64,000 bases of DNA from an uncultured Algibacter sp. (GCA_947502405.1 CANMZT010000004.1:186001-250000); one strand, 5' to 3'. Positions 1 through 9,486 are shown, counted from the stretch's first letter. A program made the numbers and translations. The notes: generated by a model from the letters alone, not told the origin.

Positions 1-58
1 CAAACAAACTTTTACAGCTATTAACAACAGCATCATATTGTTTTGAAGTATCTTGCAT
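1..58 (-). CDS. DUF1599 family protein, N-terminal fragment
   Basis: On the complement an ATG at 58..56 opens a frame that reads MQDTSKQYDAVVNSCKSLF before running off the window edge. This N-terminus matches what I know of the DUF1599 (nucleotide-modification-associated) family, which in Flavobacteriaceae is commonly encoded divergently from folP. Only 19 residues are visible, so the assignment rests on the opening residues and on synteny. The molecular function of the family is not established. The 105 bp between it and folP must hold both divergent promoters. Confidence 0.6.
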   Translation of the reverse strand, partial: MQDTSKQYDAVVNSCKSLF

Positions 59-163
59 CTATTAAATTGTATTTTGCGTAAATTTCGCATAAATAATTAA
101 AACCTTCAAGGTTTATGGTTTAAAGTTTTAAACCATGTACCAACACCTAACAAAACAGTATAA

Positions 164-988
164 ATGACTATTAATTGTAAAGGCAAACTCATAGATGTAT
201 CATCACCCAAAGTCATGGGGATTTTAAACATCACCCCAGATTCTTTTTATGATGGAGGCACTCATAAAAATGAAAACGAAATTCTAAAACATGTAGAGCA
301 AATGCTTAATGAAGGCGCTACTTTTATTGATGTTGGCGCCTATAGTTCTAGACCTAATGCTGACCATGTTAGTGAAACTGAAGAATTAAGTCGTATAATT
401 CCTATTGTAAAGTTGATTTTGAAAGCGTTTCCAGAAACTTTACTTTCCATTGATACCTTTAGAAGCGAAGTTGCCAAACAGTGTGTTGATGCAGGAGCTT
501 CTATGATTAATGATATTTCAGCGGGTTTATTAGACAAAGACATGTTGCAAACTATTGCTCAGTTACGCGTACCTTACATTATGATGCATATGAAAGGTAC
601 ACCACAAACTATGCAAAGTTTAACGGATTATGATGATTTGATTAAAGACATCTTATTCTATTTCTCTGAAAGAATTGATGCTGCAAGAACGTTAGGTATT
701 ATAGATGTTATTATTGATCCTGGTTTTGGTTTTGCTAAAACTCTAAAACAGAATTTTGAATTACTCAACAAACTAGAATTATTTAAAATGATAGAAAAAC
801 CTTTATTAGCAGGTATTTCCAGGAAATCAATGATTTATAAAACTTTAGAAACTTCGGCTCAAGAAGCGCTTAACGGAACATCCATTTTAAACACTGTTGC
901 ATTACAAAAAGGCGCTTCTATTTTAAGAGTTCATGATGTGAAGGAAGCTGTGGAATGTATTAAACTTTTAGAATCGTTGAACCAATAA
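164..988 (+). CDS. folP: Dihydropteroate synthase
   Basis: Cytoplasmic folate-pathway enzyme that condenses 6-hydroxymethyl-7,8-dihydropterin pyrophosphate with p-aminobenzoate. At 274 residues it is the usual length. Visible signatures are NITPDSF (22-28) in the pterin-site loop, a GAYSSRPN loop (58-65), IND (115-117), MHMKGTPQTM (141-150), DPGFGFAKT (185-193), SRKS (219-222) and the terminal RVHD (255-258). The ATG start gives the standard N-terminus. It heads a same-strand run with a lipoprotein gene 20 bp downstream and then cdaA. The other folate-type gene here, folE, lies 19 kb away. Confidence 0.97.
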   Translation: MTINCKGKLIDVSSPKVMGILNITPDSFYDGGTHKNENEILKHVEQMLNEGATFIDVGAYSSRPNADHVSETEELSRIIPIVKLILKAFPETLLSIDTFRSEVAKQCVDAGASMINDISAGLLDKDMLQTIAQLRVPYIMMHMKGTPQTMQSLTDYDDLIKDILFYFSERIDAARTLGIIDVIIDPGFGFAKTLKQNFELLNKLELFKMIEKPLLAGISRKSMIYKTLETSAQEALNGTSILNTVALQKGASILRVHDVKEAVECIKLLESLNQ

Positions 989-1008
989 ATTATTTTAGTA
1001 ATTAGTTT

Positions 1009-1692
1009 ATGAAAAAAATATTCTCTTTTTTTATTGTAGCATTGGCTTTTTCCTGCGGAAAAGAAAAAGTACTGCAATTACCAGAAATTAATTCTTCAGA
1101 AATCTCCGAAATTAATGATGTTTCGCATGCCTATTTGTTTTATGATGAAACACAACCTGATAATGTTGACCTGAATAGGAAAAATTTAATAAGTACAACA
1201 AATTGGCTTATTAATGTAGACAAACGTTTAACACTTAAACAAGCCATTCCCAAAATTAAATTTCTTCAGGATAAAAAATCGAATTCCAGTCATAAAAATA
1301 AAAATGCTAAAAATTATTTTACTTGTCATGATTTGAACAGTAACAACTTAGGGTTTATGGAATTTACTGATGTGGTTTATCAAAATGAATCTTTAGATGA
1401 TTATTCTGGAGTACTTTCAAACCTTGAAGATGCGCCCAATTCTACAGCTATAGCTTTTGAAAAAAACAATGGTATCGTAATAGCTAGTACCGTACTAAAA
1501 TCAATCATTAAAGAAACCACAAAAGACAGTTTACAATTTTACTTAAAAAGATGCGACACAGTTAATAGTCTTATCTTCTTGAATTTTAATGAGGATTTAT
1601 CTTTTCAAAGCTACATTGACTTTAAGGATGTTGTGAACAAAACAGATTTAAAAGACGCCAAAATATCAAATAAAGAATTTATATTTAATTAG
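1009..1692 (+). CDS. Hypothetical lipoprotein between folP and cdaA
   Basis: 227 residues. The first 16 residues form a signal peptide ending in a lipobox (LAFSC), so the mature protein is probably a periplasmic or outer-membrane lipoprotein. The body is mixed charged and polar with no motif I recognise and no further membrane segment. It starts 20 bp after folP and ends 34 bp before cdaA, all on one strand, so co-transcription is likely. I know it only as a conserved hypothetical of this gene neighbourhood, and no function can be assigned from the sequence. Confidence 0.75.
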   Translation: MKKIFSFFIVALAFSCGKEKVLQLPEINSSEISEINDVSHAYLFYDETQPDNVDLNRKNLISTTNWLINVDKRLTLKQAIPKIKFLQDKKSNSSHKNKNAKNYFTCHDLNSNNLGFMEFTDVVYQNESLDDYSGVLSNLEDAPNSTAIAFEKNNGIVIASTVLKSIIKETTKDSLQFYLKRCDTVNSLIFLNFNEDLSFQSYIDFKDVVNKTDLKDAKISNKEFIFN

Positions 1693-1726
1693 TCATATTT
1701 TACTAAATTTACCAAAACCCACCACT

Positions 1727-2512
1727 TTGGATATTTTTAAAGACCTTTTAAAATTTACCGTAGTCGATATTATTGATGTTATTCTAGTAGCACTGCTCCT
1801 CTACTATATTTACCGACTCATTAAAGGCACCGTTGCAATCAATATTTTTATTGGAATCATCATTATTTATGGTGCTTGGATGCTCACCGATTTCTTAAAC
1901 ATGGAACTACTAACAGGTATTTTTGGCGGTTTCATGAAAGTGGGAATCATTGCGTTGATTGTGGTGTTTCAACCCGAAATCAGGAAGTTTTTACTTATGG
2001 TTGGTTCAACAAATTTCGGGAGAAGGAAAAAGTTTTTTCAGCAAATTAATTTCTTAAAAACAGAGCAAACTGATGAAACTGATGTTGAAGCTATTATTTC
2101 TGCATGTAATAAAATGTCTTTATCAAAAACAGGAGCTTTAATTGTTTTTGAGCGCAACAATAATTTAGATTTTTTATCTTCTTCAGGAGATGAAATGAAT
2201 ATTAAAGTTACACAACCTATTATAGAAAGTATCTTTTTTAAAAATAGCCCGCTGCATGATGGCGCTATAATTGTTAGCAATAACGTGGTTAAAGCAACTC
2301 GAGTTATTCTACCGGTTAACAATGAAAAACACATTCCGCAACGTTTTGGCTTAAGGCATAGAGCAGCTATAGGTGTAACTGAAAAAACGGATGCCTTAGC
2401 CTTAGTAGTTAGTGAGGAAACTGGACATATTTCTTATTTCAAAGATGGGGAGTTTGTTGTATTTGAAGATTCCAACGAATTGAATAATATAATTAAAACC
2501 GATTTAGCTTAA
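1727..2512 (+). CDS. cdaA: Diadenylate cyclase (c-di-AMP synthase), CdaA type
   Basis: Membrane enzyme that makes cyclic di-AMP from two ATP. Three hydrophobic segments (about 12-34, 37-55, 66-82) precede a DisA_N cyclase domain. That domain has the catalytic DGA motif at 178-180 (context SPLHDGAII) and the RHR motif at 210-212 (context GLRHRAAIG). Length (261) and layout are those of the CdaA/TIGR00159 family. The start is TTG at 1727; it gives the family-typical MDIFKDLLKF opening and no nearby ATG does. The stop codon overlaps the next ATG by one base (TAATG), so it is translationally coupled to the DUF3667 gene. Confidence 0.95.
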   Translation: MDIFKDLLKFTVVDIIDVILVALLLYYIYRLIKGTVAINIFIGIIIIYGAWMLTDFLNMELLTGIFGGFMKVGIIALIVVFQPEIRKFLLMVGSTNFGRRKKFFQQINFLKTEQTDETDVEAIISACNKMSLSKTGALIVFERNNNLDFLSSSGDEMNIKVTQPIIESIFFKNSPLHDGAIIVSNNVVKATRVILPVNNEKHIPQRFGLRHRAAIGVTEKTDALALVVSEETGHISYFKDGEFVVFEDSNELNNIIKTDLA

Positions 2513-3297
2513 TGACTTGTAGAAACTGTAACAATACACTCAGAACAGACTTTAGTTATTGTCCCGATTGTGGTTCTAAAATCATCAGAAACAGGCTAAC
2601 TCCTAAAAGTTTAATCTATGATGTAATTGAGCGCTATTTTAATCTAGACAATACGTTTTTAAAAACACTTTGGCATATGATTATTAAGCCCGAAGATGTT
2701 TGTGGCGGTTACATTTCTGGAATACGAAAAAAGTATTTAAACCCAGTGAGCATGTTGGCTATTTCGTTAACACTTTCTGGGTTCGTTATCTTTTTAACCA
2801 AAAAATTAGCTTGGTCTGATATCGATTTTTCAAAAATAAGTTATGCTCAAACAAGTTCTGGTGGCGCAGGCACTGAAAAAATTATGTCTGCTACTATGGA
2901 GTACGGCTCATTACTTTTTTTGTTTTACATTCCAATTTTAGCCTTTGCTAGTTTTGTGTTTTTCAACAAAAAACAATACAATTTTGCCGAACATACGGTT
3001 ACCGCCATATATGCTTTAACCAGTTTTGGAATTATTGGTTCTATATATGCAATTCCAGCATTATTTATTAGTCCTCAGTTTTATTTTGAAACAGCACTTT
3101 TATACTCATTAGTTATGGTACTGTTTTGTATTTATGTGTCTTATAAAAACTCAAAAGACAGTATAAAATCTTTATTCTGGAGAATCCCGATGTTTTTATT
3201 CATATTTTTAATAGGATATATGGGAGTATCGCTCCTGACCTTTTTAGGATTATTTATTACCGGAGAAATATCTGTTCAGGATTTTATGCCTCAATAA
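2512..3297 (+). CDS. DUF3667 zinc-ribbon membrane protein
   Basis: 261 residues. The N-terminus has a CxxC...CxxC zinc ribbon (CRNC at 3-6, CPDC at 17-20), followed by an amphipathic linker and about five hydrophobic segments from residue 80 onward. This is the DUF3667 architecture, whose function is unknown. Its ATG overlaps the cdaA stop by one base, so its product is made together with the c-di-AMP synthase. Whether it acts with that enzyme is inference. The gene ends 5 bp before the convergent ABC transporter gene. Confidence 0.85.
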   Translation: MTCRNCNNTLRTDFSYCPDCGSKIIRNRLTPKSLIYDVIERYFNLDNTFLKTLWHMIIKPEDVCGGYISGIRKKYLNPVSMLAISLTLSGFVIFLTKKLAWSDIDFSKISYAQTSSGGAGTEKIMSATMEYGSLLFLFYIPILAFASFVFFNKKQYNFAEHTVTAIYALTSFGIIGSIYAIPALFISPQFYFETALLYSLVMVLFCIYVSYKNSKDSIKSLFWRIPMFLFIFLIGYMGVSLLTFLGLFITGEISVQDFMPQ

Positions 3298-3302
3298 ATA
3301 AA

Positions 3303-5072
3303 TTAAGCCACTTCCTCTTGCAAAAACTGAACTTCGTACAAGTTCTTATAGTACCCATCTTTTTTCTTAAGAAGTTCATTATGTGTACCTTGTTCTACAA
3401 TTTTACCAGCATCCATAACTATAATTTTGTCAGCCTTTTTAATGGTTGCTAAGCGGTGTGCAATCACAATAGACGTTCTGCCTTTAGTAATTTTATCGGT
3501 AGCGTTTTGAATGAGTTGCTCTGAATACGAATCCACAGAAGAAGTCGCTTCATCCAATACTAAAATACTAGGGTTGGTTACATAAGCACGTAAAAACGAA
3601 ATTAACTGGCGCTGACCAGAAGATAGCATCACACCACGTTCCTTAACGTTATAATGATACCCATTAGGCAGTGTCATAATAAAATCATGAATCCCAATAT
3701 CCTTGGCTGCTTGATAAACCTGTTCTTCAGTAATCTCAGGATGGTTTAAAGTAATATTATTCAAAATAGTATCAGCAAACAAAAACACATCCTGTAAAAC
3801 CACAGCAATTTGAGTTCTTAAAGAAGACAGTGTTACATCTTTTATATCAATCCCATCCACCGAAATCACACCATCTTTAATTTCATAAAAACGATTCAAT
3901 AAATTTATAATCGTAGATTTTCCAGCACCCGTAGCACCAACAATTGCAATAGTATCTCCAGCATTCACATCAAAAGAAATGCCTTTAAGCACTTCTTCAT
4001 CTTCAACATAACTAAAATGCACATCATCAAATTTAATATTACCTTTTAACGATTCTGCAATATGCGTTCCATTATCATCAATCTGCGATGTGGTATCAAT
4101 CACTTTAAACACACGTGTTGCTGCAACCATTCCCATTTGTAAGGTGTTAAACTTATCCGCTATTTGTCTTAATGGTCTAAACAACATCGGAATAAACATA
4201 ATAAAAGCAACTAAATCACCTTGTGTAACGCTACTACTTTCTAAAACCACGTTAAGTCCGCCATACCAAGCCACTAAACCAACGGTTATAGAAGACGATA
4301 AATCTGCTAACGGGAAAAATATAGAGTTATACCAAACCGTTTTTACCCAACCCTTTTTATGGCGTTCGTTAATCGCTTTAAAGTTTTTATATTCAATATC
4401 CTCACGTGTAAACAACTGTAGGATTTTCATACCCGTTAACCGCTCTTGCACAAACGAATTCAAATTAGAAACCTCTGTTCTAACCTCCTCAAAAGCTTTT
4501 TTCATATACTTCTGAAAAATACGAGTAGCATACAGCAATAAAGGCAACATAATAAATACAATAAGACTCAACTTTAAATTCAAGTATACCATAACCCCAA
4601 AAACCACGGCCATGGCTAATAAGTCTTTAAAAATCATAAAAAGCCCTTGCCCAAAAATATCAGCAATACGCTCCATGTCAGTTACAGCACGAGTTATCAA
4701 TAAACCAACCGAAGAATTATCATAATACTTCATTTTAAAACGTAGTAAATGATCGAAGAGTTTTACACGTACATCTTGTACTAAATTCTGCCCCAACCAA
4801 GCCGCATAATAGATAAATAGCAACTGGAAAACTGTATTTATAACCAAAACACCAAGCATTAATATAATGTAAAACAAAAAGTCTTTTTCAATCTTATTTG
4901 TAATACTATCATCAATGGCATATTTGGTAATGTAAGGCGTTGCGGCACTAAAAGCAGCCAACAAAACCACCAATATAATCAAGCCAAAAAAAACCGCTTT
5001 ATAAGGCTTTATGTATTCAAACAGGCGCTTAAAAAGTACAAAATCAAAAATATTTTCTTTCTTTTTACTCAT
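3303..5072 (-). CDS. ABC exporter, fused permease and ATPase (MsbA-like)
   Basis: 589 residues with an N-terminal six-helix transmembrane domain (about 20-320) fused to an ATP-binding domain. Motifs are Walker A GATGAGKS (379-386), signature LSSGQ (483-487), Walker B LVLDEA (504-509) and the H-loop His at 540. The family exports lipids, peptides or drugs as homo- or heterodimers; the substrate cannot be read here. The signature has Ser-Ser in place of the common Ser-Gly. The ATG follows the truA stop with no intervening base, so the two genes form one operon read from the truA promoter. Confidence 0.93.
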   Translation of the reverse strand: MSKKKENIFDFVLFKRLFEYIKPYKAVFFGLIILVVLLAAFSAATPYITKYAIDDSITNKIEKDFLFYIILMLGVLVINTVFQLLFIYYAAWLGQNLVQDVRVKLFDHLLRFKMKYYDNSSVGLLITRAVTDMERIADIFGQGLFMIFKDLLAMAVVFGVMVYLNLKLSLIVFIMLPLLLYATRIFQKYMKKAFEEVRTEVSNLNSFVQERLTGMKILQLFTREDIEYKNFKAINERHKKGWVKTVWYNSIFFPLADLSSSITVGLVAWYGGLNVVLESSSVTQGDLVAFIMFIPMLFRPLRQIADKFNTLQMGMVAATRVFKVIDTTSQIDDNGTHIAESLKGNIKFDDVHFSYVEDEEVLKGISFDVNAGDTIAIVGATGAGKSTIINLLNRFYEIKDGVISVDGIDIKDVTLSSLRTQIAVVLQDVFLFADTILNNITLNHPEITEEQVYQAAKDIGIHDFIMTLPNGYHYNVKERGVMLSSGQRQLISFLRAYVTNPSILVLDEATSSVDSYSEQLIQNATDKITKGRTSIVIAHRLATIKKADKIIVMDAGKIVEQGTHNELLKKKDGYYKNLYEVQFLQEEVA

Positions 5073-5816
5073 CTATAATTTTATCGTTTCGGGGTATTCC
5101 ACATGCGTTAAATACAAACCATGCGCAGGTACTGAGAATCCTGCTTCACTCCTATTTTTAGATTTTATAATGTTATGTAATTCTTCAACCTCTATTTTCC
5201 CTAAGCCAATATTAATCATGGTTCCCACAATGGCACGCACCATATTCCGTAAAAACCTGTTGGCTTTAATTACAAAATGCAACTCATCATCCTTTAAAAT
5301 CCATTCCGCTTGCATCATATCACAATAATACGTTTTTACATCGGTTTGCGACTTAGAAAAACATTGAAAATCTTTATACTCAAATAAAATTTTACAAGCC
5401 GCATTCATGCGCTCCACATCCAATTTTTGCTTCACATAAAAGGTATTATCAAACGCAAAAACATTCTTTTTCAAGCTAATACGGTACAAGTACGCTCTAC
5501 TTAACGCATCAAAACGCGCATGCGCATCTGGTTTCACCTTAAAAATAGCTCTAACCGCAATATCGTTTGGCAAAAAAGAATTCAGACTATAAAGTAACTG
5601 TTGTTCATCAAAATCCGCCTCTGTATCAAAATGCGCAAACTGTTGTGTAGCATGCACGCCCGCATCGGTACGTCCAGCGCCCATAATAGAAATTTGCTCT
5701 GGCAAAACCGTAGACAACCCCTTCTCAACAACCTCCTGAACAGAAATCGCATTCGGCTGATTTTGCCAACCATGATACGCCTTGCCATTATACGAAAGTT
5801 CTATAAAATACCTCAA
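5073..5816 (-). CDS. truA: tRNA pseudouridine synthase A
   Basis: 247 residues. The enzyme makes pseudouridine at positions 38-40 of the anticodon arm of tRNAs. The catalytic Asp is in GAGRTDAGVHA (46-56), and the family's C-terminal RNFLRNMVR-like motif is seen as RFLRNMVRAIVG. The start is TTG (5816..5814), giving the usual MRYFIELSY opening. It is preceded by AGGAG about 10 bases upstream, one of the few clear Shine-Dalgarno sequences in this window, which probably compensates for the weak start codon. It is the first gene of the truA-ABC exporter operon. Confidence 0.96.
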   Translation of the reverse strand: MRYFIELSYNGKAYHGWQNQPNAISVQEVVEKGLSTVLPEQISIMGAGRTDAGVHATQQFAHFDTEADFDEQQLLYSLNSFLPNDIAVRAIFKVKPDAHARFDALSRAYLYRISLKKNVFAFDNTFYVKQKLDVERMNAACKILFEYKDFQCFSKSQTDVKTYYCDMMQAEWILKDDELHFVIKANRFLRNMVRAIVGTMINIGLGKIEVEELHNIIKSKNRSEAGFSVPAHGLYLTHVEYPETIKL

Positions 5817-5842
5817 TCCGTTCTCCTACGTTTTTAAAAACA

Positions 5843-5869
5843 CAAAGATAGAGAGATTTGTCCGTCCAA
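5843..5869 (-). promoter_or_regulatory. Predicted truA promoter (TTG-N16-TATCTTTG)
   Basis: On the complement TTG (5869..5867) is followed after 16 bases by TATCTTTG (5850..5843). This matches the Bacteroidota housekeeping promoter (-33 TTG, -7 TAnnTTTG) with spacing one base under the usual range. It ends 26 bases before the truA start. Assigned by consensus only. Confidence 0.55.
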
Positions 5870-5910
5870 GGAAAACCCTAATCTTAATTAAATATTAAAA
5901 GATGCTATTT

Positions 5911-6010
5911 GGGCGTTACCCGAAAAGGGTCGGGCTTTACGTTACAAGTCCTCGCTTCTGCGCTAGGGCGCAAAAGCTGTGGGCTTTCCTCTGCAATCCC
6001 TAACGCGGGT
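5911..6010 (+). repeat. GGGCGTTAC structured interspersed repeat, copy A
   Basis: Copy of a non-coding element seen four times in this window (also 10140-10244, 31742-31839, 45041-45130). A closing stem GCGTTA (5913-5918)/TAACGC (6001-6006) encloses a small hairpin ACCC-GAAAA-GGGT (5918-5930). This is followed by a conserved TCGGGCTTTnCGTTACAAG block, a variable hairpin (CTTCTGCGC...GCGCAAAAG, one G-U) and a conserved GCAATCCCTAACGC end. It fills the gap between truA and the helicase gene. The short ORF over it on the plus strand is not a gene. Confidence 0.85.
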
Positions 6011-6084
6011 TTGTTTGCTTATTTTGTTTTTATACCGAAAAATGAATGTTTAACTTATTTGCGTCATTATCTGTTTAAGCATCA

Positions 6085-8742
6085 TTACAAATCTATTGTA
6101 TTTCTACAATCAGGATAATTTGTACACCCCAAAAAGCTTCCATATTTCCCTGTTCTTTTTGTCATAAAGCCACTTTTACAATCAGAACAAAGAAATTTAT
6201 TATCTAAAATTTCTAAATCGTTAAACGTATTATTACAACTAGGATAATGAGAACATCCCAAAAAATGACTACCATTTAATGAATTTTCTCTGGTCACAAG
6301 TTTCCCTGTTTTGCAATAAGGACAATTTGCAGTATTTAGTGTTCCTTCAAAAGTAGATAATAAATAATTATTATCTTTAAATAGTTCATCAGCAAATAAA
6401 GAAACATCAGTCGGAATTAGTAATACAACCTCGTTTTTGGTTCTTGTTAATGCAACATAAAACACTCTACGTTCTTCAGCAAATCTATAGTCTTCCTCAT
6501 CGCTGAGTAAAAGAGACAAAATAGGATCATCTGTCATTTTGTTTGGAAAACCTAGTAAATGATTTCGAAGATTCAATACTATAACATTATCTGCCTCTAT
6601 ACCTTTTGACCCGTGAACAGTTAAGTATTTAATATCAACATCTTCAAAACCCTTTACTTCTAATTTTCTGGTTCTTTCTATGTATTTTACTTTACTGTTT
6701 GGTGTTAGTTTTATCAAGTCATTAATATCAAAACTGTGGCGTCCTAAAACCAAGATTGATTTATTACCATATATATCTACAAGTTTTTGTATTTCGTTTA
6801 TGAAAGCGTCTTCAATTTCTTCTTGCTTGTAATAAACAAACTTAACAGGCTCTTCCAAGTTATTGCACTTAGACTTTGGCTTTTTTGAAATTTGTTTGGT
6901 ATTTTTTTGTATAAATTTTGATGTGATGTTAACAAGCGATTGTGAATTCCTGTAGGTCTGTTCAATCAATAATAGTTCATATTTTCCAACATACTTACCA
7001 AAGTTGCTAAATAAAGAAATATCGCTTCCTGCAAAACGATAAATTGATTGCCAATCGTCTCCAACACAAACCAATTTTGCTTTTAACAAATCCCTGATTT
7101 CTTTAATCAAATTAAATCTAGAAAATGAAATATCCTGATACTCATCAATAATAATATACTGATATGAGTATTGAGGTTTATTGCTTTTAACAGCATAAGT
7201 TGCCTTATTTATCATATCATTAAAATCAATCTCATTTCTCTCATTTAGTGTATCATTATATTTTTTAAGAATAGGAAGCACAAATTCTAAAAATAACTCT
7301 TGTCGTTCATGCATAAAATCGCTTTGATCCTTGGTTTTGTAAAAAAACAAAGTCATCAATGAATCATGATTTAACTGTCTTGATTTACTTAGATTGATAA
7401 AACTTTCAATGAGTTTATTTATTTCTTCTCCAAAATGTTTATCATTATCAGACACTTTCGTGTAAATATTTTTAGCATCTCTTGGTTTAAAAATAACGTT
7501 TTCTGTTTCCAACATTTCTTTAAGTTTCTCTAACAAAATGTTGTCTCTATTGTAATAAGAATACGTTTCTAACAATTTAGTATTGTTCGTTTTATGAGTT
7601 TCTCTTTTTATTTGCATTTCCTCTACATACTTTTGCTCATAAAAAGGGGTTAGCCATTTTGCTCTGTTATTTTCATCTACACCAAAATGTTCTAAATATA
7701 TGTTATACTCTGTAAGAAAAAAATCGGGACGATACATCGTCTCTCCATAAGGGTAAGGGGGTTCATATTCATACTCAACTCCATTTAGGTATAAAAAATT
7801 AGCTAACATGAGTTCCTCAACACTTTTTACTCGTTCTCCCTGTATGGTGTCAAGTGCTGATTTTGATACAATATTTAAAGGTTCGCATTTTGATTTTAAT
7901 GTTTGAAAATCAATTCCTTTTTCTGTATCTATCTTTTCTCCTAATGAATTAAAATTATCGTATTCCTCTGGAATGTTCATGTAACAAGCAACATATTGAA
8001 TGTATGATTGTAATACTTCTGAATCATTGAAAATGTCTGTTTGCAAATACATTTTGATTACTCTGCTTAAAGTGTTTTCATTAGTAACAGCAGGAATATC
8101 TCTATGATACTTTTTGATTATGTTATACCCAAGTCTATGAAATGTAGTTGCTTCCGCACCAAGTTCCATCTCTTTTAGTCGCTCATTTAACTCTTCAACA
8201 GTCTTTCTGGTAAACGATAGTAATAAAATATCTTTAGGGTTAATATGTTTCTGCTCAATAAGGTACTTGACTTTCCCAAGGATTGTTAGCGTTTTTCCAG
8301 AACCTGCACCAGCAATTATTAAATTGGAATATTCATCTGTTATCAATGCAGTACGTTGCTGGTCGTCCAATTTTTTTCCTTCAATATTATCAAAATACAG
8401 TTTTAATTTTTCTTTTTGAGCTTTAATATAATTTTGGTTGTAAAAAACAATGTAGTTATCAAAATTGCTAAAAACTTCATTAAAACGTTTTACGATTTCT
8501 TCTTTTTTATAGTATTTGGTTTTGTTTCTAAAGTATTCTCCTGTAGTTAAATATTTTGATTTTATTTGATTCCGTTGTATCCAAGTAACATAATCGCTTA
8601 ATGTTTGAAGATGATTAAGAAATTTAGTAGCTTGATTTAAGTTACTTAGATAAACAGTGTCTTGGTATTTTTTCTTTTCTAAAGTTTGATGAAAAAACAA
8701 CAATAGCACTATAGTCGAAATGATACTAACTATCAATATCAT
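6085..8742 (-). CDS. UvrD/helicase IV-like ATPase with nuclease-like insert and C-terminal zinc fingers
   Basis: 885 residues. An N-terminal hydrophobic segment (2-17) is followed by the SF1A helicase core: Walker A AGAGSGKT (144-151), IIIDEYQDI (530-538), GDDWQSIYRFAGS (562-574), TVHGSKGIEADNV (708-720) and VFYVALTRTK (760-769). Inserted between the core halves is RPDF...YLEHFG (338-354), which has the spacing of a PD-(D/E)XK nuclease. The tail has two C4 topoisomerase-type zinc fingers (807-838, 852-879). It resembles DNA helicase IV (HelD). It stands alone between housekeeping genes beside repeat copy A, which suggests an acquired gene. A repair or anti-phage role is inference. Confidence 0.85.
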   Translation of the reverse strand: MILIVSIISTIVLLLFFHQTLEKKKYQDTVYLSNLNQATKFLNHLQTLSDYVTWIQRNQIKSKYLTTGEYFRNKTKYYKKEEIVKRFNEVFSNFDNYIVFYNQNYIKAQKEKLKLYFDNIEGKKLDDQQRTALITDEYSNLIIAGAGSGKTLTILGKVKYLIEQKHINPKDILLLSFTRKTVEELNERLKEMELGAEATTFHRLGYNIIKKYHRDIPAVTNENTLSRVIKMYLQTDIFNDSEVLQSYIQYVACYMNIPEEYDNFNSLGEKIDTEKGIDFQTLKSKCEPLNIVSKSALDTIQGERVKSVEELMLANFLYLNGVEYEYEPPYPYGETMYRPDFFLTEYNIYLEHFGVDENNRAKWLTPFYEQKYVEEMQIKRETHKTNNTKLLETYSYYNRDNILLEKLKEMLETENVIFKPRDAKNIYTKVSDNDKHFGEEINKLIESFINLSKSRQLNHDSLMTLFFYKTKDQSDFMHERQELFLEFVLPILKKYNDTLNERNEIDFNDMINKATYAVKSNKPQYSYQYIIIDEYQDISFSRFNLIKEIRDLLKAKLVCVGDDWQSIYRFAGSDISLFSNFGKYVGKYELLLIEQTYRNSQSLVNITSKFIQKNTKQISKKPKSKCNNLEEPVKFVYYKQEEIEDAFINEIQKLVDIYGNKSILVLGRHSFDINDLIKLTPNSKVKYIERTRKLEVKGFEDVDIKYLTVHGSKGIEADNVIVLNLRNHLLGFPNKMTDDPILSLLLSDEEDYRFAEERRVFYVALTRTKNEVVLLIPTDVSLFADELFKDNNYLLSTFEGTLNTANCPYCKTGKLVTRENSLNGSHFLGCSHYPSCNNTFNDLEILDNKFLCSDCKSGFMTKRTGKYGSFLGCTNYPDCRNTIDL

Positions 8743-8907
8743 ATTAGTTGTTAATGCTTTTTTTTGACTAAAGTTTAGTAGTGATTATGTTCCTTACCTG
8801 TAAGATAATGTTTCGTCGACATGTAAGGTAGCTGAAAATTTACACAAAGTCAAGAGAATAAATGAATTATCAATAACTTTACAAACACAAAATACAATTT
8901 CAAATTA

Positions 8908-9414
8908 ATGACCAAAATCCTCTTACTTTCTGATACACACGGTTATATAGATAACGACATTTTAAAGTACGTTAAACAAGCTGATGAAGTATGGCATGCT
9001 GGCGATATTGGCGATTTAAAAGTAACAGATGCTATAAAAGTTATAAAACCTTTACGTGGTGTTTATGGAAATATTGATAATGCTGGTGTTAGAGTAGAAT
9101 TTCCAGAACACAATAGGTTTATGTGCGAAGATGTTGATGTTTGGATCACACACATTGGTGGCTATCCGCCAAAATACAATATGCGTGTTGCGGAAACGAT
9201 AAAGCAAAATCCACCGCGACTTTTTATTTGCGGACATTCGCATATTTTAAAAGTTATGCCTGATAAAAAATTAAACCTTATCCACATGAATCCGGGTGCG
9301 GTTGGGAAACATGGGTTCCATAAGGTTAGAACCATGCTTCGTTTTACTATTAATGGAAAAAAAATTGACGATCTAGAGGTTATTGAGTTTCCGGTAAGGC
9401 ATCCGAAAAACTAA
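8908..9414 (+). CDS. Calcineurin-like metallophosphoesterase (YfcE/MJ0936 family)
   Basis: 168 residues. All metal-binding motifs of the small YfcE-type phosphodiesterases are present in order: LLLSDTHGY (5-13), HAGDIGD (30-36), GNID (54-57), ITHIGGYPPKY, CGHSH and the C-terminal MNPGAVGKHGF. The family hydrolyses phosphodiester model substrates with Mn or Co, and the physiological substrate is not known. It is divergent from the helicase gene across a 165-bp AT-rich gap, and a single ATG start fits. Confidence 0.92.
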   Translation: MTKILLLSDTHGYIDNDILKYVKQADEVWHAGDIGDLKVTDAIKVIKPLRGVYGNIDNAGVRVEFPEHNRFMCEDVDVWITHIGGYPPKYNMRVAETIKQNPPRLFICGHSHILKVMPDKKLNLIHMNPGAVGKHGFHKVRTMLRFTINGKKIDDLEVIEFPVRHPKN

Positions 9415-9444
9415 AAAAGCAACTACAATTCTATTGATTAGTTG

Positions 9445-9452
9445 TAAATTTG
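9445..9452 (+). promoter_or_regulatory. Predicted -7 element of the FKBP gene (TAAATTTG)
   Basis: TAAATTTG matches the Bacteroidota -7 consensus TAnnTTTG and lies 35 bases upstream of the FKBP start. No TTG sits at the standard 17-23 base distance, so the call is weak. Confidence 0.35.
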
Positions 9453-9486
9453 CAGACTTATTTAAAAACAGAAAATAGTATTAGTT

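Noticed and set aside
5909-6118. 69-residue plus-strand ORF (MGVTRKGSGFTLQVL...)
   Set aside because: It is a translation of repeat copy A. A similar peptide appears over copy D at 44949-45152. No RBS, no family, and the shared sequence follows the repeat and not codon constraints.
8790-8830. CCTTACCTGT...ACATGTAAGG inverted repeat between the helicase and phosphoesterase genes
   Set aside because: The imperfect 10-base arms have no T-run and no second copy in the window. They could be an operator but cannot be supported.
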